Shown here: piece by piece, positions 11,833 to 26,600 of the stretch
Numbering within the stretch: position 1 is the first letter of the stretch
Layout of the letters: every line of letters begins with the position of its first letter
From: Dreissena polymorpha
Taxonomy: Eukaryota; Mollusca; Bivalvia; Myida; Dreissenidae
Direction: 5' to 3'
Length of the DNA: 64,000 bases
NCBI RefSeq assembly: GCF_020536995.1
Contig: NW_026273367.1
Span: forward strand, 1-64,000
Position numbers and translations under genes: made by a program
The notes under the pieces: generated by a model
Databases searched by the model: none
What the model saw: the letters and a program-made list of their open reading frames with translations, nothing else
Told to the model about the DNA's origin: nothing

Positions 11833-14800
11833 AGACAATGGTACCAGTATGCAGCATTTTATACTGAGACAAGGTACAAGGACATAGCATGTAAGACAGA
11901 GATAATAGTACCAGTATGCAGCATTTAATATTAAGACAAGGTACCAGGACATATCATGTAAGACAGAGACAATGGTACCACTACGGAGCATTTTATACTG
12001 AGACAAGGTACCAGGACATAGCATGTAAGACAGGGACAATGGTACCAGTACGCAGCATTTTATACTGAGACAAGGTACCAGGACATAGCATATAAGACAG
12101 GAACAATAGTACCAGTACGCAGCATTTAAATACTCAAACAAGCTACCAGGACATAGCATGTAAGACAGGGATAATAGTACCAGTACACAGCATTTTATAC
12201 TAAGGCACGGTACCAGGACAAATCATGTAAGACAGAGACAATGGTACCAGTATGTAGCATTTTATACTGAGACAAGGTACCAGGACAAAGCATGTAAGAC
12301 AGGGACAATGGTACCAGTACGCAGCATTTTATACTGAGACAAGGTACCAGGACAAAGCATGTTAGACACGGACAATGGTACCAGTACGCAGCATTTGATA
12401 CTGAGACATAGTACCAGTACATAGCATGTAAGATAGGGACAATAGTACCAGTACGCAGCATTTTATACTGAGACAAGGTACCAGAACATAGCATGTAAGA
12501 GAGAGACAATGGTACCAGTATGCAGCATTTTATACTGAGACAAGGTACCAGAACATAGCATGTAAGAGAGAGACAATGGTACCAGTACGCAGCATTTTAT
12601 ACTGAGACAAGGTACCAGGACATAGCATGTAAGACAGGGACAATGATACCAGTACGCAGCATTTTATACTGAGACAAGGTACCAAGACCTAGCATGTAAG
12701 ACAGGGACAATGGTACCAGTACGCAGCATTTTATACTGAGACAAGGTACCAGGACATAGCATGTAAGACAGGAACAATGGTACCAGCACCAGCATTTTAT
12801 ACTGCAACAAGGTACCAGGACAAAGCATGTAAGACAGGGACAATGGTACCAGTATGCAGCATTTTATACTGAGACAAGGTACCAGGACATAGCATGTAAG
12901 ACAGGGACAATGGTACCACTACGCAGCATTTTAAACTGAAACAAGGTTCCAGGACATAGCATTAAGAAAGGGATAATAGTACCAGTACGCAGCATTTTAT
13001 ACTAAGACAAGGTACCAGGACATAGCATGTAAGACAGGGACAATGGTACCAGCACCAGCATTTTATACTGCAACAAGGTACCAGGACATAGCATGTAAGA
13101 CAGGGACAATGAAACCAGTACGCAGCATTTTATACTGAGACAAGGTACAAGGACATAGCATGTAAGACAGGGACAATGGTACCAGTACGCAGCATTTTAT
13201 ACTGAGACAAGGTACCAGGACATAGCATGTAAGACAGAAACAATGGTACTAGTACGCAGAATTTATATACTGAGACGAGGTACCAGGACATAGAATGTAA
13301 GACAGAGACAATGGTACCAGTATGCAGCATTTTATACTGAGACAAGGTACAAGGACATAGCATGTAAGACAGGGATAATAGTACCAGTACGCAGCATTTT
13401 ATATTAAGACAAGGTACCAGGATAGCATGTAAGACAGAGACAATGGTACCAGTACGTATCATTTTATACTGAGACAAGGTACCAGGACATAGCATGTAAG
13501 ACAGGGACAATGGTACCAGTACGCAGCATTTTATACTGAGACAAGGTACCAAGACATAGCATGTAAGACAGGAACAATGGTACCAGATGCAGCATTTTAT
13601 ACTGAAACAAGGTTCCAGGACATAGCATGTAAGACAGACACAATGGAAGCAGTACGCAGCATTTTATACTGAGACAAGGTACCAAGATATGGCATGTAAG
13701 ACAGGGACAATGGTACCGGAATGCAGCATTTTATACTGAGACAAGGTACCAGGACATAGCATGTAAGACAGAGACAATGGTACCAGTACGCAGCATTTTA
13801 TACTGAGACAAGGTACCAGGAAATAACATGTTAGACAGGGACAATGGTACCAGTACGCAGCATTTTATACTAAGACAAGGTACCAGGACATAGCATTTTA
13901 TACTAAGACAATGGTACCAGTTTGCAGCATTTTATACTGAGACAAGGTACCAGGACATAGCATGTAACACAGGAACAATGGTACCAGTATGCAGCATTTT
14001 ATACTGAGACAAGGTACCAGGACATAGCATGTAAGACAGGAACAATGGTATCAGTAGACAGCATTTTATACTGAGACAATGAACCAGGACATAGCATGTA
14101 AGACCGGGACAATGATACCAGTACGCAGCATTTTATACTGAGACAAGGTACCAGCACATAGCATGTAAGACAGATTCAATAGTACCAGTACGCAGCATTT
14201 TATACTGAGAGAAGGTACCAGGACATAGCATGTAAGACAGGGACAATGGAACCAGTACGCAGCATTTTATACTGAGACAAGGTACCAGGACATAGTATGT
14301 AAGACAGGGACAATGGTACCAGTACACAGCATTTTATACTGAGACAAGGTACCAAGACATAGCATGTAAGACAGGGACAATGGTACCAGTACGCAGCATT
14401 TGATACTGAGACATAGTTCCAGTACATAGCATGTAAGATAGGGACAATGGTACCAATACGCAGCATTTTATACTGAGACAAGGTACCAGAACATAGCATG
14501 TAAGAGAGAGACAATGGTACCAGTATGCAGCATTTTATACTGAGACAAGGTACCAGAACATAGCATGTAAGAGAGAGACAATGGTACCAGTACGCAGCAT
14601 TTTATATTGAGACAAGGTACCAAGACATAGCATGTAAGACAGGGACAATGGTACCAGTACACAGCATTTTATACTGAGACAAGGTACCAAGACATAGCAT
14701 GTAAGACAGGGACAATGATACCAGTACCCAGCATTTGATACTGAGACATAGTACCAGTACATAGCATGTAAGATAGGGACAATGGTACCATACGCAGCAG

Positions 14801-17800
14801 TTTATACTGAGACAAGGTACCAGGACATAGCATGTAAGACAGGGACAATGGTACCAGTACGCAGCATTTTTATACTGAGACAAGGTACCAGGACATAGCA
14901 TGTAAGAGAGAGACAATGGTACCAGTATGCAGCATTTTATACTGAGACAAGGTACCAGAACATAGCATGTAAGAGAGAGATAATGGTACCAGTACGCAGC
15001 ATTTTATACTGAGACAAGGTACCAGGACATAGCATGTAAGACAGGGACAATGGTACCAGTACGCAGCATTTTATACTGAGACAAGGTACCAGGACATAGC
15101 ATGTAAGACAGGGACAATGGTACCAGCACCAGCATTTTATACTGCAACAAGGTACCAGGACATAGCATGTAAGACAGGGACAATGAAACCAGTACGCAGC
15201 ATTTTATACTGAGACAAGGTACAAGGACATAGCATGTAAGACAGGGACAATGATACCAGTACGCAGCATTTTATACTGAGACAAGGTACCAGGACATAGC
15301 ATGTAAGACAGGAACAATGGTACCAGTACGCAGCATTTTATACTGAAACAAGGTACCAGGATATAGCATGTAAGACAGGGATAATAGTACCAGTACGCAG
15401 CATTTTATAATAAGACAAGGTACCAGGACATAGCATGTTAGACAGAGACAATGGTAGCAGTACGCAGCATTTTATACTGAGACAAGGTACCAGGACATAG
15501 CATGTAAGACAGGGACAATGGTACCAGAAGGCAGCATTTTATACTGAGACAAGGTACCAGGACCTAGCATGTAAGACAGGGACAATGGTACCAGTACGCA
15601 GCATTTTATACTGAGACAAGGTACCAGGACATAGCATGTATGACAGGGACAATGGTACCAGTACGCAGCATTTTATACTGAGACAAGGTACCAAGACATA
15701 GCATGTAAGACAGGAACAATGGTACCAGTACCCAGCATTTTATACTGAAACAGGGTACCAGGACATATCATGTAAGACAGGGATAATAGTACCTGTACAC
15801 AGAATTTTATACTAAGACAAGGTACCAGGACATAGCATGTAAGACAGAGACAATGGTAGCAGTACGCAGCATTTTATACTGAGACAAGGTACCAGGACAT
15901 AGCATGTAAGACAGGGACAGCGGTACCAGAACACAGCATTTTATACTGAGACAAGGACCAGGACATAGCATGTAAGACAGAGACAATGGTACCAGTACGC
16001 AGCATTTTATACTGAGACAAGGTACCAGGACATAGAATGTAAGACAGAGACAATGGTACCAGTATGCAGCATTTTATACTGAGACAAGGTACAAGGACAT
16101 AGCATGTAAGACAGGGACAATGGTACCAGTATGCAGCATTTTATACTGCAACAAGGTACCAGGACATAGCATGTAAGACAGGGACAATGGTACCAGTACG
16201 CAGCATTTTATACTGAGACAAGGTACCAGGACATAGTATGTAAGACAGGGACAATGGTACCAGTACGCAGCATTTTATACTGAGACATAGTACCAGTACC
16301 TAGCATGTAACACAGGGACAATGGTACCAGTACGCAACGTTTTATACTGAGACAAGGTACTAGTACTTAGCATGTAAGACAGAGACAATGGTACCAGTAC
16401 GCAGTATTTTATACTGAAAAAAGGTACCAGGACATAGCATGTAAGACAGGGACAATGGTACCAGTACGCAGCATTTTATACTGAGACAAGGTACCAGGAC
16501 ATAGCATGTAAGACAGGGACAATGGTACCAGTAGGCAGCATTTTATACTGAGACAAGGTACCAGGACATAGCATGTAAGACAGGGACAATGGTACCAGTA
16601 CGCATCATTTTATACTGAAACAAGGTACCAAGACATAGCATGTAAGACAGAGACAATGTTACCAGTACACAGCATTTTATACTAAGACAGGGTACCAGGA
16701 CATAGGATGTAAGACAGGGACAATGGTACCAGTATGCAGCATTTTATACTGAGACAAGGTACCAGGACATAGCATGTAAGACAGGAACAATGGTACCAGT
16801 ACGCAGCATTTTATACTGACACAAGGTACCAGGACATAACATGTAAGACAGAGACAATGGTACCAGTACGCAGCATTTTATACTGAGACAAGGTACCAGG
16901 AAATAGCATGTAAGACAGGGACAATGGTACCAAAACACAGCATTTTATACTGAGACAAGGTACCAGGACATAGCATGTAAGACAGAGACAATGGTAGCAG
17001 TATGCAGCATTTTATACTGAGACAAGGTACCAGGACATACCATGTGAGACAGGGACAATGGTACCAGTACGCAGCATTTTATACTGAGACAAGGTACCAG
17101 GAATAACATGTAAGACAGAGACAATGGTTCCAGTAGGCAGCATTTTATACTGAGACAAGGTACCAGGACATAGCATGTAAGACAGAGACAATGGTACAAA
17201 TACGCAGCATTTTATACTAAGACATGGTACCAGGAAATAGCATGGAAGACAGGGACAATGGTACCAGTACACAGCATTTTATACTGAGAAAAGATACCAG
17301 GACATAGCATGTAGGACAGGGACAATGGTACCAGTACGCAGCATTTTATACCGAGACAAGGTACAAGGACATAGCATGTAAGACAGGGACAATGGTACCA
17401 GTACGCAGCATTTTATACTGAGACAAGGTACCAGGACATAGCATGTAAGACAGGAACAATGGTACCAGTACACATCATTTTATACTGATACAAGGTACCA
17501 GGACATGGCATGTAAGACAGAGACAATGGTACCAGTATGCAGCATTTTATACTGAGACATGGTATCAGTACCTAACATGTAAGACAGAGACAATGGAACC
17601 AGTACTCAGCATTTTATACTGAGAGAAGGTACCAGGACATAGCATGTAAGACAGGGACAATGGTACCAGTACGCAGCATTTTATACTAAAACAAGGTACC
17701 AGGACATAGCATGTTAGACAGGGAAAATGGTACCAGTACATAACATTTTATACCGAGACAAGGTACCAGGACATAGCATGTAAGACAGAGACAATGGTAC

Positions 17801-18270
17801 CAATACGCAGCATTTTATACTGAGACAAGGTACCAGGACATAGCATGTAAAGACAGGACAATGGTACCAGTACGCAGCATTTTATACTGAGACAAGGTAC
17901 CAGTACTTAGCATGTAAGACAGGGACAATGGTACCAGTATGCAGCATTTATACTGAGACAAGGTACCAGGACAAAGCATGGAAGACTGGGACAATGGTAT
18001 TAGTACGCAGCATTTTATACTAAGACAAGGTACCAGGACATAGCATGTAAGACAGAGACAATGGTACCAGTACGCAGCATTTTAGACTGAGACATAGTTA
18101 TAGGACATAGCATGTAAGACAGAGACAATGGTACCAGTATGCAGCATTTTATACTGAGGCAAGGTACTAGTACCTAGCATGTAAGACAGAGACAATGGTA
18201 CCAGTATGCAGCATTTATACTGAGACAAGGTACCAGGACATAGTGTGTAAGACAGGGACAATGGTATCAG
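11822..18270. repeat. 67-bp satellite array, block copy 2 (about 96 units)
   Basis: Same dimeric 67-bp satellite as 1-4430, complete at its left end. From about 13770 it aligns unit by unit with window position 1 onward, sharing private variants such as GCACCAGCATT, CCTGTACACAGAATT and GGCAAGGTACTAG. Relative to copy 1 it has one extra 67-bp unit near 16195-16262 and far fewer 1-bp indels. This shows duplication of a whole array, not independent amplification. Confidence 0.97.
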
Positions 18271-19375
18271 TGTGTAGCATGTTGGAATATGACTATGGTA
18301 CTAGGGCGAAGCATGTTGGACTATGTCTATGGTACCAGTGTATAGCATGTTGGACTATGACATGATACCAGTGCAAAGCATTTTGAACTGTGACAATGGT
18401 ACCAGTGTGTTTCATGTTTGACTGTGACAATGGTACCAGTGGGTAGCATGTTGGACTGTGACTATGGTACCAGTGCAAAGCATGATTGACTGTGACAATG
18501 GTATTACATATGTAGTGTGTACCATGATGAACTGTGACTATGGTACCAGTGCGTAGCATGATGGACTGTGACTATGGTACCAGTGCGTAGCATGATGGAC
18601 TGTGACAATTGTATCAGTGCGTAGCATATTGGACTGTGACTATGGTACCAGTGCGCAGCATGTTGGACTGTTACTATGGTACCAGTGTGTAGCATGAACG
18701 ACTGAGACAATCATACCAGTGTGTAGCATAATGAACTGTGACTACCGGTATAGTACCAGTGTGTAGCATGTTGGACTGTGACAATGGTACCAGTGTGTGG
18801 CATGTTGGACTGTGACTATAATGGTACAAGTGCGTAGCATGTTGAACAATGACAATTGTACCAGTGTGTAGCATGTTGGGCTCTGACTATGGTACCAGTG
18901 CGTAGCATGTTTGGCTCTGACTATGGTACCAGTGTGTAGCATGATGGACTGTGACTATGGTACCAGTGCATAGGATGATGGACTGTGACTTTGGTACAAG
19001 TGCGTAGCATGTTGGACTGTGATTATGGTACCAGTGCCTAGAATGTTGGACTGTGACTATGGTACCAGTGCGTAGCATGTCAGACTGAGACAATGGTACC
19101 AGTCAGTAGCATGTCAGAGTTAGACAATGGAACCAGTCAGTAGCGTGTCAAGACTTAGACAATGGCACCAGTCAGTAGCATGTCTGAGTGAGACAATGGT
19201 ACCATTACCTTGTACATCAGATAGAGACAATAATACAAATACATAGCATGTTAGACTGTTACAATGTTACCAAAGCGTGGCATGTTTGACATAGCTTGTT
19301 ATATGTGACACTGATACCATTACTTAACATGTTAGACTGTAACAATGATACCAGTGCGTAGCATTTCAGACTGAG
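18271..19375. repeat. 34-bp monomeric satellite, block copy 2
   Basis: Practically identical to 4431-5535 at an offset of 13840 bp, including its irregular units. See that entry for unit structure. Confidence 0.93.
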
Positions 19376-20682
19376 ACAAAGGACAAGTATGTATATGATT
19401 TGTAAATCAAACTTGATTGTTCAATTATACTTGTCTTATTTTCAAAGTTATATATTTTTAGGTAATACCTTCATCAAAATTCTATTTTTAAATGATTTTT
19501 GTTTTATTTTTCTATGCTGTATGTTTTGACAGAATTTGTTAATCAAAATTCCTTTGTTAAATGATTTTCTTTTTCTTTTCTTTGTTGTATGTTTTTATGT
19601 GAAACATTATTCAAAATTTGATTGTTAAATAATATTTGTCATCTTTTCCATTTTGTTTGTTTATATGTTATATGTAAATCATAGTTTGATTGTTAAAAAA
19701 TATTTTGTTTTATATTCTATATTGTGAGATTTTACATGATATGTAAATCAAAATTTAATTATTAAATTCAATTTGTTTTTCTTTTCTTTGTAGTTTTTGT
19801 TAGCTTGATATGTTAATCAAAATTTGATTGTTACATTTTTTTATTTCTATGTTTTAAGTTAATACATGATATATTAATCAAAATTCAATTGTTAAATTAA
19901 TTTTTCTTTTTTTTTCTATATTGCATGTTTTTACATGATAAGTTAGTAGAAATTTGATTGTTTAATTGTGTTTGTTTTCATTTACATGTTGTATGTTTTT
20001 TCATGATATATAAGTCAAAATCCGATTGTTAAATTACATTTGTTTTCTTTGACATGATGTATGATTTTATGTATTTTGTTTCAAAATAATAGATTGTTAA
20101 ATTGTATTTGTTTTTTCTTACATTTTATTTTTTTACTTGATAGACTAATCAAAATTAGATTATTGAATTACCGGCAAATTAGTTTTCTTTTCGATGTGAT
20201 ATTTTTAATGTGATGCATTAATCAAAATTTGATTTTTAAATATTTGTTTTCTTTTCTATGTTGCATATTTTTACTTGATACATTAATCAAAATATGCAAT
20301 AATTATTAAATTATATTTGTTTTCTTTTCTAAGTTGTATGTTTTTACGTGATACATTTATCAAAATTTGATTGTTAAATAATATTTGTTATTTTTACTGT
20401 GTTGTATGCGATACATGTATGTTTATCAAAATTTGATTTATAAATTATTTTTGTTTTCTTTTATATGTTGTATGTTTTTACGTGATACATTAATCAAAAT
20501 TCGCTTGTTAAATTGTTTTTCTTTTCTATGTTGTATGTTTTTAAGTTGTAAGTTAATCAAAATTTGACCGTTATATGTGTAAATTGATGTTCATCAATAT
20601 TGATATGTTACATGGAATAATTTTTTTTTATGACACAAGGATTCTATTACTTATAAAAAAAAGCTTAGAATCCACACACTAT
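19376..20682. repeat. AT-rich ~68-bp tandem repeat, block copy 2
   Basis: Practically identical to 5536-6840 at an offset of 13840-13842 bp. The differences I noticed are 1-bp changes in homopolymer runs (a T run near 19440, a T run near 20625). Confidence 0.9.
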
Positions 20683-23600
20683 GGTAAGTAGTGACCGGCT
20701 GTTGGAAAGCACAAAGCGTCTCTACTGCTATTGGTAAGCGGTGACCGGCTGTTGGAAAGCACAAAGCGTCTCTACTGCTATTGGTAAGCGGTGACCCGCT
20801 GTTGGAAAGCACAAAGCGTCTCTACTGCTATTGGTAAGCGGTGACCGGCTGTTGGAAAGCACAAAGCGTCTCTACTGCTATTGGTAAGCGGTGACCGGCT
20901 GTTGGAAAGCACAAAGCGTCTCTACTGCTATTGGTAAGCGGTGACCGGCTGTTGGAAAGCACAAAGCGTCTCTACTGCTATTGGTAAGCGGTGACCGGCT
21001 GTTGGAAAGCACAAAGCGTCTCTACTGCTATTGGTAAGCGGTGACCGGCTGTTGGAAAGCACAAAGCGTCTCTACTGCTATTGGTAAGCGGTGACCGGCT
21101 GTTGGAAAGCACAAAGCGTCTCTACTGCTATTGGTAAGCGGTGACCGGCTGTTGGAAAGCACAAAGCGTCTCTACTGCTATTGGTAAGCGGTGACCGGCT
21201 GTTGGAAAGCACAAAGCGTCTCTACTGCTATTGGTAAGCGGTGACCGGCTGTTGGAAAGCACAAAGCGTCTCTACTGCTATTGGTAAGCGGTGACCGGCT
21301 GTTGGAAAGCACAAAGCGTCTCTACTGCTATTGGTAAGCGGTGACCGGCTGTTGGAAAGCACAAAGCGTCTCTACTGCTATTGGTAAGCGGTGACCGGCT
21401 GTTGGAAAGCACAAAGCGTCTCTACTGCTATTGGTAAGCGGTGACCGGCTGTTGGAAAGCACAAAGCGTCTCTACTGCTATTGGTAAGCGGTGACCGGCT
21501 GTTGGAAAGCACAAAGCGTCTCTACTGCTATTGGTAAGCGGTGACCGGCTGTTGGAAAGCACAAAGCGTCTCTACTGCTATTGGTAAGCGGTGACCGGCT
21601 GTTGGAAAGCACAAAGCGTCTCTACTGCTATTGGTAAGCGGTGACCGGCTGTTGGAAAGCACAAAGCGTCTCTACTGCTATTGGTAAGCGGTGACCTGCT
21701 GTTGGAAAGCACAAAGCGTCTCTACTGCTATTGGTAAGCGGTGACCGGCTGTTGGAAAGCACAAAGCGTCTCTACTGCTATTGGTAAGCGGTGACCGGCT
21801 GTTGGAAAGCACAAAGCGTCTCTACTGCTATTGGTAAGCGGTGACCGGCTGTTGGAAAGCACAAAGCGTCTCTACTGCTATTGGTAAGCGGTGACCGGCT
21901 GTTGGAAAGCACAAAGCGTCTCTACTGCTATTGGTAAGCGGTGACCGGCTGTTGGAAAGCACAAAGCGTCTCTACTGCTATTGGTAAGCGGTGACCGGCT
22001 GTTGGAAAGCACAAAGCGTCTCTACTGCTATTGGTAAGCGGTGACCGGCTGTTGGAAAGCACAAAGCGTCTCTACTGCTATTGGTAAGCGGTGACCGGCT
22101 GTTGGAAAGCACAAAGCGTCTCTACTGCTATTGGTAAGCGGTGACCGGCTGTTGGAAAGCACAAAGCGTCTCTACTGCTATTGGTAAGCGGTGACCGGCT
22201 GTTGGAAAGCACAAAGCGTCTCTACTGCTATTGGTAAGCGGTGACCGGCTGTTGGAAAGCACAAAGCGTCTCTACTGCTATTGGTAAGCGGTGACCGGCT
22301 GTTGGAAAGCACAAAGCGTCTCTACTGCTATTGGTAAGCGGTGACCGGCTGTTGGAAAGCACAAAGCGTCTCTACTGCTATTGGTAAGCGGTGACCGGCT
22401 GTTGGAAAGCACAAAGCGTCTCTACTGCTATTGGTAAGCGGTGACCGGCTGTTGGAAAGCACAAAGCGTCTCTACTGCTATTGGTAAGCGGTGACCGGCT
22501 GTTGGAAAGCACAAAGCGTCTCTACTGCTATTGGTAAGCGGTGACCGGCTGTTGGAAAGCACAAAGCGTCTCTACTGCTATTGGTAAGCGGTGACCGGCT
22601 GTTGGAAAGCACAAAGCGTCTCTACTGCTATTGGTAAGCGGTGACCGGCTGTTGGAAAGCACAAAGCGTCTCTACTGCTATTGGTAAGCGGTGACCGGCT
22701 GTTGGAAAGCACAAAGCGTCTCTACTGCTATTGGTAAGCGGTGACCGGCTGTTGGAAAGCACAAAGCGTCTCTACTGCTATTGGTAAGCGGTGACCGGCT
22801 GTTGGAAAGCACAAAGCGTCTCTACTGCTATTGGTAAGCGGTGACCGGCTGTTGGAAAGCACAAAGCGTCTCTACTGCTATTGGTAAGCGGTGACCGGCT
22901 GTTGGAAAGCACAAAGCGTCTCTACTGCTATTGGTAAGCGGTGACCGGCTGTTGGAAAGCACAAAGCGTCTCTACTGCTATTGGTAAGCGGTGACCGGCT
23001 GTTGGAAAGCACAAAGCGTCTCTACTGCTATTGGTAAGCGGTGACCGGCTGTTGGAAAGCACAAAGCGTCTCTACTGCTATTGGTAAGCGGTGACCGGCT
23101 GTTGGAAAGCACAAAGCGTCTCTACTGCTATTGGTAAGCGGTGACCGGCTGTTGGAAAGCACAAAGCGTCTCTACTGCTATTGGTAAGCGGTGACCGGCT
23201 GTTGGAAAGCACAAAGCGTCTCTACTGCTATTGGTAAGCGGTGACCGGCTGTTGGAAAGCACAAAGCGTCTCTACTGCTATTGGTAAGCGGTGACCGGCT
23301 GTTGGAAAGCACAAAGCGTCTCTACTGCTATTGGTAAGCGGTGACCGGCTGTTGGAAAGCACAAAGCGTCTCTACTGCTATTGGTAAGCGGTGACCGGCT
23401 GTTGGAAAGCACAAAGCGTCTCTACTGCTATTGGTAAGCGGTGACCGGCTGTTGGAAAGCACAAAGCGTCTCTACTGCTATTGGTAAGCGGTGACCGGCT
23501 GTTGGAAAGCACAAAGCGTCTCTACTGCTATTGGTAAGCGGTGACCGGCTGTTGGAAAGCACCAAAGCGTCTCTACTGCTATTGGTAAGCGGTGACCCGG

Positions 23601-26600
23601 CTGTTGGAAAGCACAAAGCGTCTCTACTGCTATTGGTAAGCGGTGACCGGCTGTTTGGAAAGCACAAAGCGTCTCTACTGCTATTGGTAAGCGGTGACCG
23701 GCTGTTGGAAAGCACAAAGCGTCTCTACTGCTATTGGTAAGCGGTGACCGGCTGTTGGAAAGCACAAAGCGTCTCTACTGCTATTGGTAAGCGGTGACCG
23801 GCTGTTGGAAAGCACAAAGCGTCTCTACTGCTATTGGTAAGCGGTGACCGGCTGTTGGAAAGCACAAAGCGTCTCTACTGCTATTGGTAAGCGGTGACCG
23901 GCTGTTGGAAAGCACAAAGCGTCTCTACTGCTATTGGTAAGCGGTGACCGGCTGTTGGAAAGCACAAAGCGTCTCTACTGCTATTGGTAAGCGGTGACCG
24001 GCTGTTGGAAAGCACAAAGCGTCTCTACTGCTATTGGTAAGCGGTGACCGGCTGTTGGAAAGCACAAAGCGTCTCTACTGCTATTGGTAAGCGGTGACCG
24101 GCTGTTGGAAAGCACAAAGCGTCTCTACTGCTATTGGTAAGCGGTGACCGGCTGTTGGAAAGCACAAAGCGTCTCTACTGCTATTGGTAAGCGGTGACCG
24201 GCTGTTGGAAAGCACAAAGCGTCTCTACTGCTATTGGTAAGCGGTGACCGGCTGTTGGAAAGCACAAAGCGTCTCTACTGCTATTGGTAAGCGGTGACCG
24301 GCTGTTGGAAAGCACAAAGCGTCTCTACTGCTATTGGTAAGCGGTGACCGGCTGTTGGAAAGCACAAAGCGTCTCTACTGCTATTGGTAAGCGGTGACCG
24401 GCTGTTGGAAAGCACAAAGCGTCTCTACTGCTATTGGTAAGCGGTGACCGGCTGTTGGAAAGCACAAAGCGTCTCTACTGCTATTGGTAAGCGGTGACCG
24501 GCTGTTGGAAAGCACAAAGCGTCTCTACTGCTATTGGTAAGCGGTGACCGGCTGTTGGAAAGCACAAAGCGTCTCTACTGCTATTGGTAAGCGGTGACCG
24601 GCTGTTGGAAAGCACAAAGCGTCTCTACTGCTATTGGTAAGCGGTGACCGGCTGTTGGAAAGCACAAAGCGTCTCTACTGCTATTGGTAAGCGGTGACCG
24701 GCTGTTGGAAAGCACAAAGCGTCTCTACTGCTATTGGTAAGCGGTGACCGGCTGTTGGAACGCACAAAGCGTCTCTACTGCTATTGGTAAGCGGTGACCG
24801 GCTGTTGGAAAGCACAAAGCGTCTCTACTGCTATTGGTAAGCGGTGACCGGCTGTTGGAAAGCACAAAGCGTCTCTACTGCTATTGGTAAGCGGTGACCG
24901 GCTGTTGGAAAGCACAAAGCGTCTCTACTGCTATTGGTAAGCGGTGACCGGCTGTTGGAAAGCACAAAGCGTCTCTACTGCTATTGGTAAGCGGTGACCG
25001 GCTGTTGGAAAGCACAAAGCGTCTCTACTGCTATTGGTAAGCGGTGACCGGCTGTTGGAAAGCACAAAGCGTCTCTACTGCTATTGGTAAGCGGTGACCG
25101 GCTGTTGGAAAGCACAAAGCGTCTCTACTGCTATTGGTAAGCGGTGACCGGCTGTTGGAAAGCACAAAGCGTCTCTACTGCTATTGGTAAGCGGTGACCG
25201 GCTGTTGGAAAGCACAAAGCGTCTCTACTGCTATTGGTAAGCGGTGACCGGCTGTTGGAAAGCACAAAGCGTCTCTACTGCTATTGGTAAGCGGTGACCG
25301 GCTGTTGGAAAGCACAAAGCGTCTCTACTGCTATTGGTAAGCGGTGACCGGCTGTTGGAAAGCACAAAGCGTCTCTACTGCTATTGGTAAGCGGTGACCG
25401 GCTGTTGGAAAGCACAAAGCGTCTCTACTGCTATTGGTAAGCGGTGACCGGCTGTTGGAAAGCACAAAGCGTCTCTACTGCTATTGGTAAGCGGTGACCG
25501 GCTGTTGGAAAGCACAAAGCGTCTCTACTGCTATTGGTAAGCGGTGACCGGCTGTTGGAAAGCACAAAGCGTCTCTACTGCTATTGGTAAGCGGTGACCG
25601 GCTGTTGGAAAGCACAAAGCGTCTCTACTGCTATTGGTAAGCGGTGACCGGCTGTTGGAAAGCACAAAGCGTCTCTACTGCTATTGGTAAGCGGTGACCG
25701 GCTGTTGGAAAGCACAAAGCGTCTCTACTGCTATTGGTAAGCGGTGACCGGCTGTTGGAAAGCACAAAGCGTCTCTACCTGCTATTGGTAAGCGGTGACC
25801 GGCTGTTGGAAAGCACAAAGCGTCTCTACTGCTATTGGTAAGCGGTGGACCGGCTGTTGGAAAGCACAAAGCGTCTCTACTGCTATTGGTAAGCGGTGAC
25901 CGGCTGTTGGAAAGCACAAAGCGTCTCTACTGCTATTGGTAAGCGGTGACCGGCTGTTGGAAAGCACAAAGCGTCTCTACTGCTATTGGTAAGCGGTGAC
26001 CGGCTGTTGGAAAGCACAAAGCGTCTCTACTGCTATTGGTAAGCGGTGACCGGCTGTTGGAAAGCACAAAGCGTCTCTACTGCTATTGGTACGCGGTGAC
26101 CGGCTGTTGGAAAGCACAAAGCGTCTCTACATGCTATTGGTAAGCGGTGACCGGCTGTTGGAAAGCACAAAGCGTCTCTACTGCTATTGGTAAGCGGTGA
26201 CCGGCTGTTGGAAAGCACAAAGCGTCTCTACTGCTATTGGTAAGCGGTGACCGGCTGTTGGAAAGCACAAAGCGTCTCTACTGCTATTGGTAAGCGGTGA
26301 CCGGCTGTTGGAAAGCACAAAGCGTCTCTACTGCTATTGGTAAGCGGTGACCGGCTGTTGGAAAGCACAAAGCGTCTCTACTGCTATTGGTAAGCGGTGA
26401 CCGGCTGTTGGAAAGCACAAAGCGTCTCTACTGCTATTGGTAAGCGGTGACCGGCTGTTGGAAAGCACAAAGCGTCTCTACTGCTATTGGTAAGCGGTGA
26501 CCGGCTGTTGAAAGCACAAAGCGTCTCTACTGCTATTGGTAAGCGGTGACCGGCTGTTGGAAAGCACAAAGCGTCTCTACTGCTATTGGTAAGCGGTGAC